Origin: Reticulitermes speratus
Taxonomy: Eukaryota > Arthropoda > Insecta > Blattodea > Rhinotermitidae
Direction of reading: 5' to 3'
Length of the DNA: 64,000 nt
NCBI GenBank assembly: GCA_021186555.1
Contig: JAJKFL010000039.1
Coordinates: 13,310,733 to 13,374,732 of the forward strand
In this document: piece after piece, positions 34,120 through 44,225 of the stretch
How positions within the stretch are numbered: the stretch's first letter is position 1
How the letters are laid out: each line of letters begins with the position of its first letter
Notes under the pieces: generated by a model
Seen by the model: only the letters and a program-made list of their open reading frames with translations
Told to the model about the DNA's origin: nothing
Database searches by the model: none
Translations under genes and position numbers: made by a program

Positions 34120-34490
34120 CCTACATGTTTATGCCCTTGATATCTCTAAATCAAAATTTTGCACGCATTTCTTATTCCTTCCATGCTGTGATCATTTCAT
34201 CCCCAGTGACTTGATCACCAGAGCACCTAATACGGCGATTTATGAAGAAACTCAGCGAGATCTGCGCTCTTCTGGGATATTACGCAGCGTTGAGTTGTAG
34301 TACTGTACCGACGTTTCGGGACAACCTATCGGTTCCATCTTCAAGGGTCAAGAAGTCTAAGAAGAAACTCATTATTTTATGCTCTCCATCATCCTGTTAC
34401 ATCCCCTCTTTAGGCCCAAATATTCTACTCAGTACTTTTTCTCGAACTCCATCTAACTATGTTCTTCCCTTACGTAGAATGAGAGGCGAA
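34120..34490 (-). pseudogene. LINE C-terminal fragment split by a foldback element
   Basis: On the minus strand the right part reads LREEHS, KVLSRIFGPK and a following TGG-like region. The left part holds a decayed IKS..HVAR region. A foldback element with an 11-bp duplication sits between them. Confidence 0.65.
34244..34371. mobile_element. foldback family, single-arm copy
   Basis: The insert 34255-34360 is flanked by perfect 11-bp repeats GAAGAAACTCA. It starts GCGAGATCTGCGCTCTTCTG and contains GACGTTTCGGG and CCATCTTCAAGGG, which are the minus-strand form of CTTGAAGATGG, stem, CCCGAAACGTC. Only one arm of the foldback at 42801-43033 is present. Confidence 0.88.
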
Positions 34491-35639
34491 GTTTGACGCC
34501 CATATGAAAAAAGAGGTAAAGGTACAATTTTTAGATTTTTATCTTAATGTTAAGTGCTTAAGAAAACCTTTGAACCTAAGACGGATGAAGTAATTGAAGC
34601 TGCCGAAACTTGCATAAACAGAAACTTCGTGATTTATATAGGCCGCTTGTCACTGTTAGAACAGTGACATACAGAAGGCTACGATTGGTTCGAAATACGA
34701 ACAGGACAGAGGAAACAAGAAATACATTCTGAAGCCCTCTTTGAAAATGCCCACTTTAAGGGCTTATAGATGGGAGGATGGCACTAAAACCGACTCCACG
34801 AAGATAGGTTGTGGTCATCGGAGATGGACAGGACTAACCGAAGGTGCTGTCAAAGACGAGCTTTGGTACCGTATGAGCAGTGCTGAGCCTTAGGACTCTG
34901 CTTCAGGGCGTTCGTCTGGGTTTCCAGATAAGACCCAGACAGACAAAGGATTCTGACCTGAATGACAGCAAGTACTCCCAGAATTAGAGCTGCTCTAAAT
35001 GTCGCCAAGAACGTAATTTTGATTTGTTACCCTCATTGCGAGGTACCGTACCTGCAGCTTGTTACATTTCCAGTGGATATATCAGCTAATTTCATATTCA
35101 GATTTTGTTCTGCTTTCTGATGACAACACAAGACTGCACTATTTTTTGTACCAACCGCCTTTCTCGCATAAACAGAGGTCCATGTTTTTCTTTGTAGTAC
35201 TTATGTTTGTGTCTTTAATTACGTAACTCATGAACAAATGAAAAGAGAGCCTTTGTTCTTTGGCCCAACTTCCGTCTGGTGCCATCTGGTAGCGACCGGG
35301 CTGTATAACAGCAGACTTGACCGTCTTCACCTCGGCTCCTCACCTTGAAGAGGTCGAAGCTCTTCGCCTGGCCTTGGTTCGAACAACGGCCATAAGCTGG
35401 ACCGCGGAGTGGGGACGAGGGAGCTCTTCCGGAAAAGTGCGCGTCAGGCTCCTGCTAACTTTGCCTATCACAAAGGATTACTTTATCGATCTGCCTAGAC
35501 TAAACACCGAATTCACTTTCTGACAAGGCGATGAGACAGGGAAATGAGAATTGCGTATGAACACTTCAAAATCTGTATTCCTCACTAAACAGTATTAGTA
35601 TGATGCGTAATAATCAAGGAAGCTGAAATATCTTATAAC
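34491..35639. other. unassigned stretch
   Basis: No gene or repeat recognised. The short frames at 35139-35330 (minus) and 35317-35523 (plus) have no familiar motif. Confidence 0.4.
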
Positions 35640-35790
35640 ACGTATGGGGAATGAGAACTGTTTAAAACACTTGATCCGGGAAACTTGAAAGGAAAAGATC
35701 ATTTGGGAGACCTAGGGGTAATGGGATGATAACATTAAAAACACATTAAAGAAAGACGTTGTGAGGGTGTGAGTGGACGTATGCACAGGA
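35640..35790 (+). pseudogene. LINE C-terminal fragment
   Basis: The piece reads GNLKGKDHLGDLGVMG-like in one frame, matching the RPFGRPRRRW block of the LINE tail, followed by an ITLKTH(stop)RK remnant. Confidence 0.5.
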
Positions 35791-36149
35791 CATCTAAAAA
35801 TGACAGATTTTTTTTAAACATGACTATATATATTCGGGTTCCATTATCGACTAGCTGCGCGACTATTATATTGTCAAGAAGGACGCTGCTCTATGAAGTT
35901 AGTAAAGGAAAACAAGAAACATATACAAAAATGTTGTTCTACATCCTCAGTGTAGGCGATCATGTGGCAGACAAGAGTAAACGGAATTCAATTAAATGGT
36001 GGATATTCTATCACCGTTATATTTCATGGAATTTCTTTATAAGTTGATCAAGCATGCATTGCTCAGGAACATCCTGTACCACTGAGTTAGCATGCCTCCA
36101 GAACACTATTTCTTTCATCAGCAATATTTTGCATGGCCCCATTTTTCTC
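35791..36149. other. unassigned stretch
   Basis: No recognised gene or repeat. Confidence 0.4.
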
Positions 36150-36413
36150 TTTATTGAAGGGCCCCGCAGCAGATGCAACGGACGCACCGCAGCCTTGAGG
36201 CTTATTGTGCAACCCTGTGATGAAGATGATGAGGTTTTCTTTCTGCTTTTTCATTTTAATGGAGCACCGGTGGAATGAAATTGACAGGGGAAACCAAAAT
36301 ACTCTGAGAAAAACCTGTCCCAGTGCCACTTTGTCCACCACAAATCCCACATGAACCGACCCGGGCCTCCGCGGTGAGAGGCAGCCGACCAACCGTCTGA
36401 GCCATGGCACGGC
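36150..36413 (-). mobile_element. SINE-C, minus-strand copy
   Basis: It is collinear with the copy at 31217-31503: complementary-strand head GGCCGTGCCATGGCTCAGAC, the GTGGACAAAGTGGCACTGGG block, and the 3' GGTGCGTCCGTTGCATCTGC and GGGCCCTTCAATAAA. About 20 bp around the B box are deleted relative to the other copies. Flanks GCATGGCCCCAT and GCAGCCCCAT suggest a degraded duplication. Confidence 0.85.
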
Positions 36414-36734
36414 CTTTGTGCAGCCCCATAGTTTATATGCAAAAATTATTCATAAGTTCAGACCTACGACGTCTCTTAAAACAATGTTTCTAAATATTGC
36501 CATCGACAATCCTCGATTAGCTCAGAGTTTTCACTTCCACTTAACACTAACGAAGTAAATGGCACCGGAAATTCTTTCGAGAATAAGCACGGATCTCACA
36601 GAAAATAAACTCGGGCATGTCTCTTGACGGACTGTATGATGTATCTGCCACTTAAGTTCACATATGTCTTTTAAACCCTTTATACGTATAACTTAGGTAC
36701 ATGTTTAAGCTTACTGTTAAACTGACTGACGTAG
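36414..36734. other. unassigned stretch
   Basis: No recognised gene or repeat. Confidence 0.4.
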
Positions 36735-37051
36735 CGTATTCCACTAGGGTACGCGGTGGTGCAGTTGGTTGAGGCACTGGGCTATAAGCCGGAAGATCGC
36801 GGGTTCGATTCCCGATGGGATCATTGGGATTTTTATCGACTTAATCCTTCCGACCGCACTATTGCCATGGGGTCGAATCAGCCTCTGACAGAAATGACTA
36901 CCAGGGGTACCTTCTGGGTGTTAAATGCGGCCGGTGCGTAGGGCTGACAAACTTGCCACCTTCATGTGCCGATTCTGGGAGCCTCAACCTACTGGAGCCC
37001 TAAAGGCCTGTACAGGGATAACTTTACTTTTTATCTTTTCACCGTATTCCA
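36735..37051 (+). mobile_element. SINE-D with target duplication
   Basis: The insert 36744-37042 lies between CGTATTCCA repeats. The head GTGGTGCAGTTGGTTGAGGC and B box GGGTTCGATTCCC are intact. The body follows the copies at 23868 and 46354, including the GGCCGGTGCGTAGGGCTGAC block. Confidence 0.9.
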
Positions 37052-37366
37052 TTCCTCCAAGCTTTATTTGATAGCTTTCTTCTACTCCTTTCACCTGTAC
37101 GGTTCTCCGACCTGTTCCGTCTCTGCATCAAGCCAGCCAGCGTCAAAGAATCTTTTCTGACACACGATAGGCAGACTTACATGAGAGCATCACAATAGCG
37201 CTACTATTACAGCAGACGACAACAAAGACACGCCCCCAGCGATATACGTGATTTTAATGAGTTTCGAAACTCAAATCTCAGTCTGCATGCGGTCTATGAA
37301 GGACAGCCATAATAACACACAAGACTTGCAAACGTCAGTCTTTCGCAGCGGTGCAGTCGAGGTTTC
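37052..37366. other. unassigned stretch
   Basis: No recognised gene or repeat. Confidence 0.4.
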
Positions 37367-37549
37367 CGTTGTTGCGGGATGTGGCGCGGCGTCAATGGGT
37401 GATTGGTGTCGGACGTTTCGAGATAGCATGGTGATTCATCTTGAAGGGTCCGGACATTTCAACCGTTGAAGATGAGACCACCACGCAACCTCGACAAGTC
37501 GGATACTAATCACCCAGTGGCGCGGATCAACATCCCAGAATAACGGAAA
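37367..37549. mobile_element. degenerate foldback element
   Basis: The left arm GTTTCCGTTGTTGCGGGATG and the right arm, whose complement starts GTTTCCGTTATTCTGGGATG, are inverted copies with many mismatches. The interior holds a GGACGTTTCGAGAT and CATCTTGAAGGG pair and a GTTGAAGATGAGA segment. These are weak versions of the motif in the foldback at 42801. No target duplication was found. Confidence 0.65.
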
Positions 37550-37751
37550 CATCATCTACAAAATTTGTTACCGCAAAAATGTAATATTCTCCTCTAGGCT
37601 GCTTATAATGTCTGCAGACAAAATGTGCTTCTACTGATTCAGCGTCAGTGAATTAGGAGTTAAGTTGGGCAGAGCAATTTACTAGCATGAAGAACACAGC
37701 ACGATCATTTCCAAAATGTTTCCAACTTTACATGCAAAGTAACAAATATGA

Positions 37752-38334
37752 AGGTATAAAGTAATATTGAGGCGCGTTCGTGTAACCATTGTTGCCATGG
37801 AAAAGCAAGAAGTGTTACATATTCTGAGTGTGTGTTTGTAGCCTTAGTTATCCCGTATATAAAGCGCATGCGCCGTATTATATCGTCTTCTGTTGCCTGT
37901 CCGGCTCTACAATATTTCTTCACATTAATTTCGCAAACGGCACGATATTTGGGAAAAAGTCATTGAACATAAAATGTGTTTTGATTTTCTCTACAAGTTT
38001 TGTCTGAACATTTCTCATTCTAAGAAGAATTCAGCGAGATACAGGGCATACACAAAAGAATGGTACGGTTTTAATAGTGAACACTATTAAAACTGCACCA
38101 TTCTTTTGTGTATGCCCTGTATTATCATAAATGTACGTAGGTCTTCATGTAAAGTATACATTATTCTTGTCAGATTTTAGCCAAACTTGAACGTTCGCGA
38201 CAGATTTTCGAAAAATATTAAAAAATATCAAATTTCATGAAAATCCGTTCAGTGGGAGCTGAGTTCTTCCATGCAGACGGACAGACATGACGCAGTAGAT
38301 AGTCGCTTTTCACAATTTTGCGAACGCGCCTAAA
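37752..38334 (+). mobile_element. R1 repeat, copy 6 (second subfamily)
   Basis: It starts near AAAGTAATATTGAGGCGCG and ends GCGAACGCGCCTAAAAC. The interior (GCATGCGCCGTATTATATCG, TTTTGATTTTCTCTACAAG) aligns with copy 4. A 78-bp hairpin at 38042-38119 interrupts it relative to copies 4 and 5. Confidence 0.8.
38040..38121. mobile_element. 78-bp hairpin MITE at a TA site
   Basis: Two 38-bp arms starting CAGGGCATACACAAAAGAAT are inverted copies with two mismatches and a 2-bp loop. TA lies on both sides. R1 copy 4 has CAGCGAGATATTATCAT at the matching place, so the empty site is visible and the insertion is exact with TA duplication. A TA duplication and CAGGG ends suggest a Tc1/mariner-type origin. 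Confidence 0.93.
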
Positions 38335-38861
38335 ACGGTTGTGCGTTCAGTTGCCAGCAATGATTTTCACGGTAAAACAGAACTAACCTTAGGAGTGTAA
38401 GTCGCATATTTTAAAAAGCTGAACCAACACATATTTAATGATACGTTTATAATGTAAAATGTAATGTTCAGTATAAATCGATAGCCAGGAATCAACTTCG
38501 GGAAGTACTGGTCCAGCCCACTAAGCCTCTTTATCCCACATGCCACATGCTCTCACGCACTCAACACTGAACGTTATGTATAAACAATAGAAATCTTTGC
38601 ACGCACTGAGGCAACGTGACAAGAATAACGCATTGCACAGTGTGGCCAGAGTACTCATTACGGGTCAAACACCCTCCGGTACAGACACGGCTTATCCTCA
38701 CAAACTGCAATACTCTTTGACCTCTATTGGTTAACTCCCAGCTCTTAGACTGAAGAAGGAACAACTACTGAGTTCAAGTATCACGTATGTCAACTGATGA
38801 AAGCTAACGTGGCTATGACTGTGTACTGGCTGCGGCAAGGCGCAAGAGATGCATTTTCAAG
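38335..38861. other. unassigned stretch
   Basis: No recognised gene or repeat. Confidence 0.4.
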
Positions 38862-39188
38862 CATTTAAATGAGAATATAGGCGCCGGGATAGCGTAGACG
38901 GTACAGCGACTCCCTACCGGCCGCACGGTCCGGGGTTCGAACCGCAGTTAAAGCACAAGGATTTCTCTTACCCGTAGCCGTCCAGAACGGCCCTGGGGGC
39001 CGCCCAGGCTCCTGGTACAATGGGTACCGGCGCTCTTCCCCGGAGTAAAGTGGCTGGGTTGTGGCGTTGACAATCTACCCCCATCTAGCGCTGAGGTTAA
39101 GAATGAGTACAGCCATACCTCTGTTCCCCCTCTGTGGCTGCTATGACACGTTATGAAGTGGCATGTACGTTTACATTTAAATGAGAAT
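38862..39188 (+). mobile_element. SINE-B with target duplication
   Basis: The insert 38877-39173 lies between 15-bp repeats CATTTAAATGAGAAT. The head GGCGCCGGGATAGCGTAGAC and B box GGGGTTCGAACC are recognisable. The TTCCCCGGAGTAAAGTGGCT block and GAGGTTAAGAATGAGTA segment follow in order. Confidence 0.92.
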
Positions 39189-39214
39189 TTAAATGTAAAG
39201 ACCGTTGAACGAAA

Positions 39215-39384
39215 TTCGGTACGTGTGTTCCAACGAACACTGAAAGAAGACAGGACGTCTCTCACCCTAAGCAACAGACAATTAAAGGTAACTGGGAAAA
39301 ATTCCATAATGTGGAGCTCCATAATGTTTACTAATTCTTCACCAAATATTACTGGGTTGATTAAATCGAGAAGGATGAAATAGA
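39215..39384 (+). pseudogene. LINE C-terminal fragment
   Basis: With frame changes it reads RVFQRTLKED, NWEKFHNVELHNVY and a final ITGLIKSRRMK, the same block order as 31770-31900. It ends where a C run begins. Confidence 0.65.
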
Positions 39385-39960
39385 TGCCCCCCCCCCCCTC
39401 CGGTGGTATCCTTACTTTGACGTGGTGGTGGTGCTTGCGTGGTCAAAGGATCCCGAGAGCTACGCCGGCGGTAGCGTACCTACTGGCAGGGTCTCCCTTG
39501 CCGGACAGGTCAAAGGTGATGACCCTGACGGAAAGGGATACCCTTGTCCTTCAGTTTGGGGATTGGGCGTTAGACCGACAAGCTCACCCCGTAAAACGTG
39601 TACGTCGAGAAACCCCCGAAGATGCGTCGCATGGGACTGATAAATCGAGTACGATCTGCCTATAGGGAAAAGAATTTGATTTTTGGCACGTGGAATGTCC
39701 GGACACAACCAATGATCATGACACGGAAGTTGATAGGAGTTTCGAATACCTAGGAACTGTAATAAATAATAGTAATGATGAAACTGAAGAATCGTCTAGA
39801 GGGGTGCATTACAGGTCCTAAGAACACGAGGATGGAGGAGACGAGTTTGGGATAGAAAAGAATTGAGGCGTCTTTTGAGGGAGGCCAGAGCCCAGAAGTG
39901 GCTGTAGCGCCATGCATGGAGGTATGGATACAGACGGGGCATGAAGCATGCACGAAATAA
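39385..39960 (+). mobile_element. internally deleted LINE, 5' end joined to RT tail
   Basis: After a 12-nt C run, an open leader (39422-39640) precedes LIFGTWNVRT at about 39673-39704, the usual beginning of an APE-type endonuclease in LINEs. The sequence then jumps to FEYLGTVINNSNDE near 39745, a block that lies after the RT catalytic core, and to an RTRRWRRRVWDRKELRR-like end. The central endonuclease and RT regions are missing. Confidence 0.65.
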
Positions 39961-40360
39961 ATAAGAAAACTCTACAAAATGTTGTTCTGAAAAACAATGG
40001 AATTGACCATTTACGAGATTTGGATGTTCGTGTAATGATATCATTACGACGGATCATATTAAAGAAACAGGGTGTCACGCTGCTGACCGCTGTCAGCTTA
40101 CACAGGAGAGGATTCAACGGCAGATTCTTGTGGACGTGGTAAAGAAATGTCGGGTTTCTTAAGTCGCGGGAAGCTTCTTGACGAGATGATCGACTGTTAG
40201 TTTCTGACAAACTGGTTATGAAAATCAACCGATCTGCAGTGAATCTGATAGCTCACTTTAACGCCTTATTTCCAACACGAGACACAATTCCTCAAAATCT
40301 GTACGTAACAGCTTTGAAGTCTCTATTTTATAAGAAATTATTACATATGATTTTTGTTTT
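39961..40360. other. unassigned stretch
   Basis: It may contain more LINE-derived sequence, but nothing I can align. Confidence 0.35.
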
Positions 40361-40614
40361 CCATGGCGCAACAGCCCTAGTGGGCTAGGGCCTCCTCACT
40401 GTCGAGGCTTCACGATCACCCTCAGACACACCACACTCGGTAGGACTCCTCTGGCCGAATGATAAGCCCGACGCAGAGACCTCTGCCTAACTTAACACAA
40501 CACTCACAAGAGACAGACATCCATGACCCGGCGGCATTCGAACCCGCAATCCCAGCAAGCGAGCGGCCGCAGACCCACGCCTTAGACCGCGTGGCCACTG
40601 GGATCGGCTTAGAC
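40361..40614 (-). mobile_element. SINE-A, minus-strand copy
   Basis: On the complementary strand: head CGATCCCAGTGGCCACGCGG, B box GGGTTCGAATGCC, AGGAGTCCTACCGAGTGTGG, and the end GGGCTGTTGCGCCATGG plus A residues. This is the GGGCTGTTGCG-tailed form. No clear target duplication was found. Confidence 0.88.
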
Positions 40615-41061
40615 ATGGAAATACGTAGAAGAAATGGAAACCAAAGCAGTATAAATTTCGTTAACGGCACGAAAGAGCTCCCTTTAGTAGTTGTAGCTGT
40701 TTTCATGATCATTTTAAAATAATGATCTAATTGATTATATGAAGAACGAAGCACAGTGCATGTCTAAGGTCATGATATGTTCCTTAAAGTAATTTGGTTT
40801 ATTACGTGAAGAACTCGACTGTAAGATGCACGAGAATAACACATTCAGATGCTCGCATTGACAGCTGCTGACATACAGTAAAGGGTTCAATGGGTAAATT
40901 CCAGTAGGTGATCGTGTCCGTTCTACTTCAGCAGTGGTAATAAAAAGGAAATTAAAATCAACGTACAAAAAGGAATGAAATTTGGTAAAGTAAACTACGA
41001 CTATGTGACAGCCAACACATACGACTACGAGCCCCAGTGTCCTTTAAAATACAGGCTGAAA
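40615..41061. other. unassigned stretch
   Basis: No recognised gene or repeat. Confidence 0.4.
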
Positions 41062-41298
41062 TATTAGCTCTAATATAAGTTTTAAAACTTTCGCGGCGAC
41101 ATGATTCAATATAGTCTTCTCGGGCGCACAGCCGCGTTAACTCGTTTGAATACAACGTTTCGGGGACTAGCTCCGTCCCCATCCTCAGGCAAATCAGTTT
41201 TGCCTGAGGATGGGGACGGAGCTAGTCCCCAAAACGTTGTATTCAAACGAGTTAACGCGGCTGTGCGCCCGAGAAGACTATATTGTATTAGCTCTAAT
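41062..41298. mobile_element. foldback element with 13-bp target duplication
   Basis: The insert 41075-41285 lies between perfect repeats TATTAGCTCTAAT. Two arms of about 88 bp (from TCAATATAGTCTTCTCGGGC) are nearly perfect inverted copies. Each arm carries, in its own orientation, CCTGAGGATGGGGAC, a short loop, GTCCCC and then GAAACGTT (AAAACGTT in the right arm). The inverted arms create mirror-image open frames on both strands, which I do not regard as genes. Confidence 0.92.
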
Positions 41299-42109
41299 GT
41301 TGTTACGTCACTAGAAGTCATACTGCTTAAATATGTGGCTCAATAGTCATTCATTCATTTCAGGTAATTTTCCACTGCTCGGACTGGTGGTCAGTCTCGA
41401 CTGGTATCTAAAGAACCGCCTTCTCACAGCCCCTGTTCCCAACACTGACTGCAGCTTCGTACCTTCGACACTGGATAAGGATCACCAATCGGCAATGCAT
41501 CCCATTCCCATTCTGTAGGTGTCCGTTCGATTCTTGGTAGAGCCCAGCTCTGCCTGTCGAGGTTTCACGTCCTTTTCGTCAGTCCCTACAGGAAAATGAC
41601 GACATGATACCATAAAATAAGCCACAATCACTATCTTTCACACATTCCGGATCATTATTTACAAGCTGGCGGTATGCGACATGAGCAGTCGATACAGCTT
41701 CATGAAACAACAAACACGGTCGTAAGATTTGCTAGTTACTTAACAGTACATAAACAAATAATGACGTGATCAGTGAAACAGAGATACAAGTTTATCTGCT
41801 TATCTGTTAATCACACTGCAGTACTGATAAAATCCCACGTAATACCATACAGCTACACCACCAGTGGCCAAACGTGTGCGCACCGAATACCGACTAAAAC
41901 TAATATCCACTTATCAATTGTCGCTAATAAAGTACCCGGAAGAAGCTATATTTCGAATAAAACAAAACATACAGTAACAAAAATAACAGGTTTTTAACGA
42001 TTGTGTGAAGAACCCGACTGACTAATGAAAAAATCAAACAGTCGATTCACAGTGTCAGATATATTCATCTCGCACTAAGGAACAAAACGAACTGAGGAGT
42101 GTATCTGGA
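41299..42109. other. unassigned stretch
   Basis: Near 41540-41680 there are weak matches to the SINE-E block order (CTACAGGAAAATGACG), too poor to call. No gene is visible. Confidence 0.4.
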
Positions 42110-42478
42110 CCTGAGGGGATGAAACAACAGGGCGCTGAAGAAAATATCACAAAGAGGAGCATAGTGTATGATTTGCATTCCTCGTCAGATATCATTAAAG
42201 TCATAAAATCAAAGAAAATGAAAAGGGAGGTGCATGTGGCACGCATGGGAGATAACAAAAACGCTTACAGAGTTCTGATGGGGAACCCTGAAGAAGAGAG
42301 ATCATTTGGAAGACTTAGGCGTAGATGGAGGTTAATATTAAAATATATCTCAAAGAAATAAGATGGGAGGGTGTGAACTACAAGTAGATTCATCTGGCTC
42401 AGGATAGGGAGTAGTGGAGGGCTGTTATGAACACGGTAATAAACCTTTGGGACCCATAATATATGGGGAATTTCTTCA
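42110..42478 (+). pseudogene. LINE C-terminal fragment
   Basis: An 80-codon frame reads SSSDIIKVIKSKKMK, VHVARMGDNKNAYRVLMG and RSFGRLRRRW, the tail of the LINE family. Shifted pieces follow, to a VMNLWDP-like end. This is the clearest copy of the tail in the window. Confidence 0.75.
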
Positions 42479-42741
42479 CAAGCACTTTTCTTTATCTGGA
42501 ATTTGCCCATCGTCTGTTACGTAATTAAAGCATTACGCTTTGGAAGACGGCTCTGCTTCCGTCCTCAGATGCAAACATATCTGGTGGACCCATTAGAAGG
42601 AACTATCCTCAATCACTGGTTCTAAAGGGTTCATCACACAGGACTGCACCTAAAAAAAGGAAGCAGAGCCAGCTTTCGAAACGTACTGATTTAATTCTAT
42701 AACAGATGATGGGCAAAGTCCAAAGAAAGAACAGTGCTTCT
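42479..42741. mobile_element. foldback element, diverged arms
   Basis: The left arm (about 42480-42560) and right arm (about 42658-42741) are inverted relatives. The right reads GGAAGCAGAGCCAGC, TTTCGAAACGTACTG and GATGGGCAAAGTCC; the left carries the complements. The complement of the left arm contains CTGAGGACGGAAGCAGAG. No target duplication was defined. Confidence 0.7.
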
Positions 42742-42789
42742 GCGTATCATACACCACTGTCAAAGCCCTCCAGAAAGGAATTGTTAACA

Positions 42790-43044
42790 AGCCATGCAAC
42801 CGAGATCTGCGCTCTTCTGGGATATCACGCGGCGTCATGTGGTAATTGTTTACCGACGTTTCGGGACCACGTATCGGTCCCATCTTCACGGGTCATCGGA
42901 CTATTGACACGTGAAGATGGGACAGATACGTGGTCCCGAAACGTCAGTAAACAATTACCATACGACGCCGCGTGATATCCCAGAAGAGCGCAGATCTTTT
43001 CAACATCGCGGCAGAAGCCTGAAATCACGGTTCAGCCATGCAAC
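42790..43044. mobile_element. foldback element, reference copy
   Basis: The insert 42801-43033 lies between perfect 11-bp repeats AGCCATGCAAC. Arms of about 88 bp (from AGATCTGCGCTCTTCTGGGA) form a near-perfect inverted pair at 42803-42997. The element then continues into a unique right end, CATCGCGGCAGAAGCCTGAA, also found at the end of the copy at 53465-53592. Each arm has GTGAAGATGGGAC, loop, GGTCCCGAAACGTC. The asymmetric right end and the duplication length suggest retrotransposition. Confidence 0.92.
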
Positions 43045-43879
43045 TAATAGATTCTCAAAACGGACTGTGTTCCAAGGTGTTAGCTATTTAACTGCTTAAT
43101 TAGTTAGAATTAATCTCGTTTAATGTTCTGTAAGCTAAACAGGCACAGCTCTCTCAATCCCAGCGGACTTAATTTCCCGATATCTTTACAGCAACCAATC
43201 ACAAGCCACTTCATGAACCATTCTCCAAAGTCAAGGCCAGGAATCCGTAATGGAGTTGGAGTTGGCGACCGAATACTTTATTCAAGGCCATCGCGACTCA
43301 AAAGAGGTCTCACAAAGGGATCACAGTTCAATCGACAAGCGCAGCCACGGCTGCCATGGTGACCTGCGGACATCTGACCACGAAACTGTTCGTGCGATTG
43401 CACCTATCAGCGAGTTTCATTTCTCCATATAAATGTTCAAGGACGCGTGGGTCTGCAGCGTTGAATGGTTCTCTCTCCTGTATTATATGAGCTGAGTTTC
43501 TTTTCACTTCGTTCTCTTAACACGCACTAAACATATAAATCACCGAACACGGCTTCTTTAAAAGTGTAAAGATGGCTTGAGAGCATATGTGGTCTAGAGC
43601 AAATTTGTTTTTTCATAAATGGCCGACATAATAATACCAAATAAGCACGTATTCCAATGTCGTTTATCTCTGCCATTTGGGAATTTCATTTGGTTCCCAT
43701 AGAAACAAAGGACATCCCATCAACAAGCAATGTCCTACTGATACTGACTGTATAGTGAGTGATGATGCTGAATCGCATGGCACGGTGTCCTGTGTCCTCA
43801 GACGGCGGATGAATGAGGTGATTGCCGGATATGAAGGTACTGACGACAGTCCGTCACTGGGTCCTACCATGAGCCATTT
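43045..43879. other. unassigned stretch
   Basis: No recognised gene or repeat. Several frames of 60-80 codons lack familiar motifs. Confidence 0.4.
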
Positions 43880-44225
43880 GAAATCAGTCTAAACCCTCAC
43901 GCTATATTTACGAAAAATAATCCATCTCAATATCATCCTCCCGCCTATGCCTGTATATCCCAAATACACTTAAGTGCCCAAACTATTTTTTTCGCATTAA
44001 TTTATCATATTTTCATGAGTGCTACATGCTCTCCCATCTCGAAGTCCTTGATTTGATCACCTAAACTATGATTGGGGACAAGTATATCTAATACTATTAA
44101 GTTCCTTGTGATGTAATTTTCCCCCATCCCTCCTTTTATTTCTCTCTCTTAAGCTCAAATCTTCTATTCAGCACTTCCCTCCCAACCATCTTTATCTATG
44201 CCCTTCGGAGTGTGAGAAACCTCAG
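43880..44225 (-). pseudogene. LINE C-terminal fragment
   Basis: On the minus strand the order of weak blocks (RDGKGC-like, then GIYRHRREDDIEMDYF) follows the LINE tail. It is one of the most decayed copies. Confidence 0.5.

Noticed and set aside
41101-41346. mirror-image open frames on both strands
   Set aside because: They result from the two inverted arms of a foldback element.
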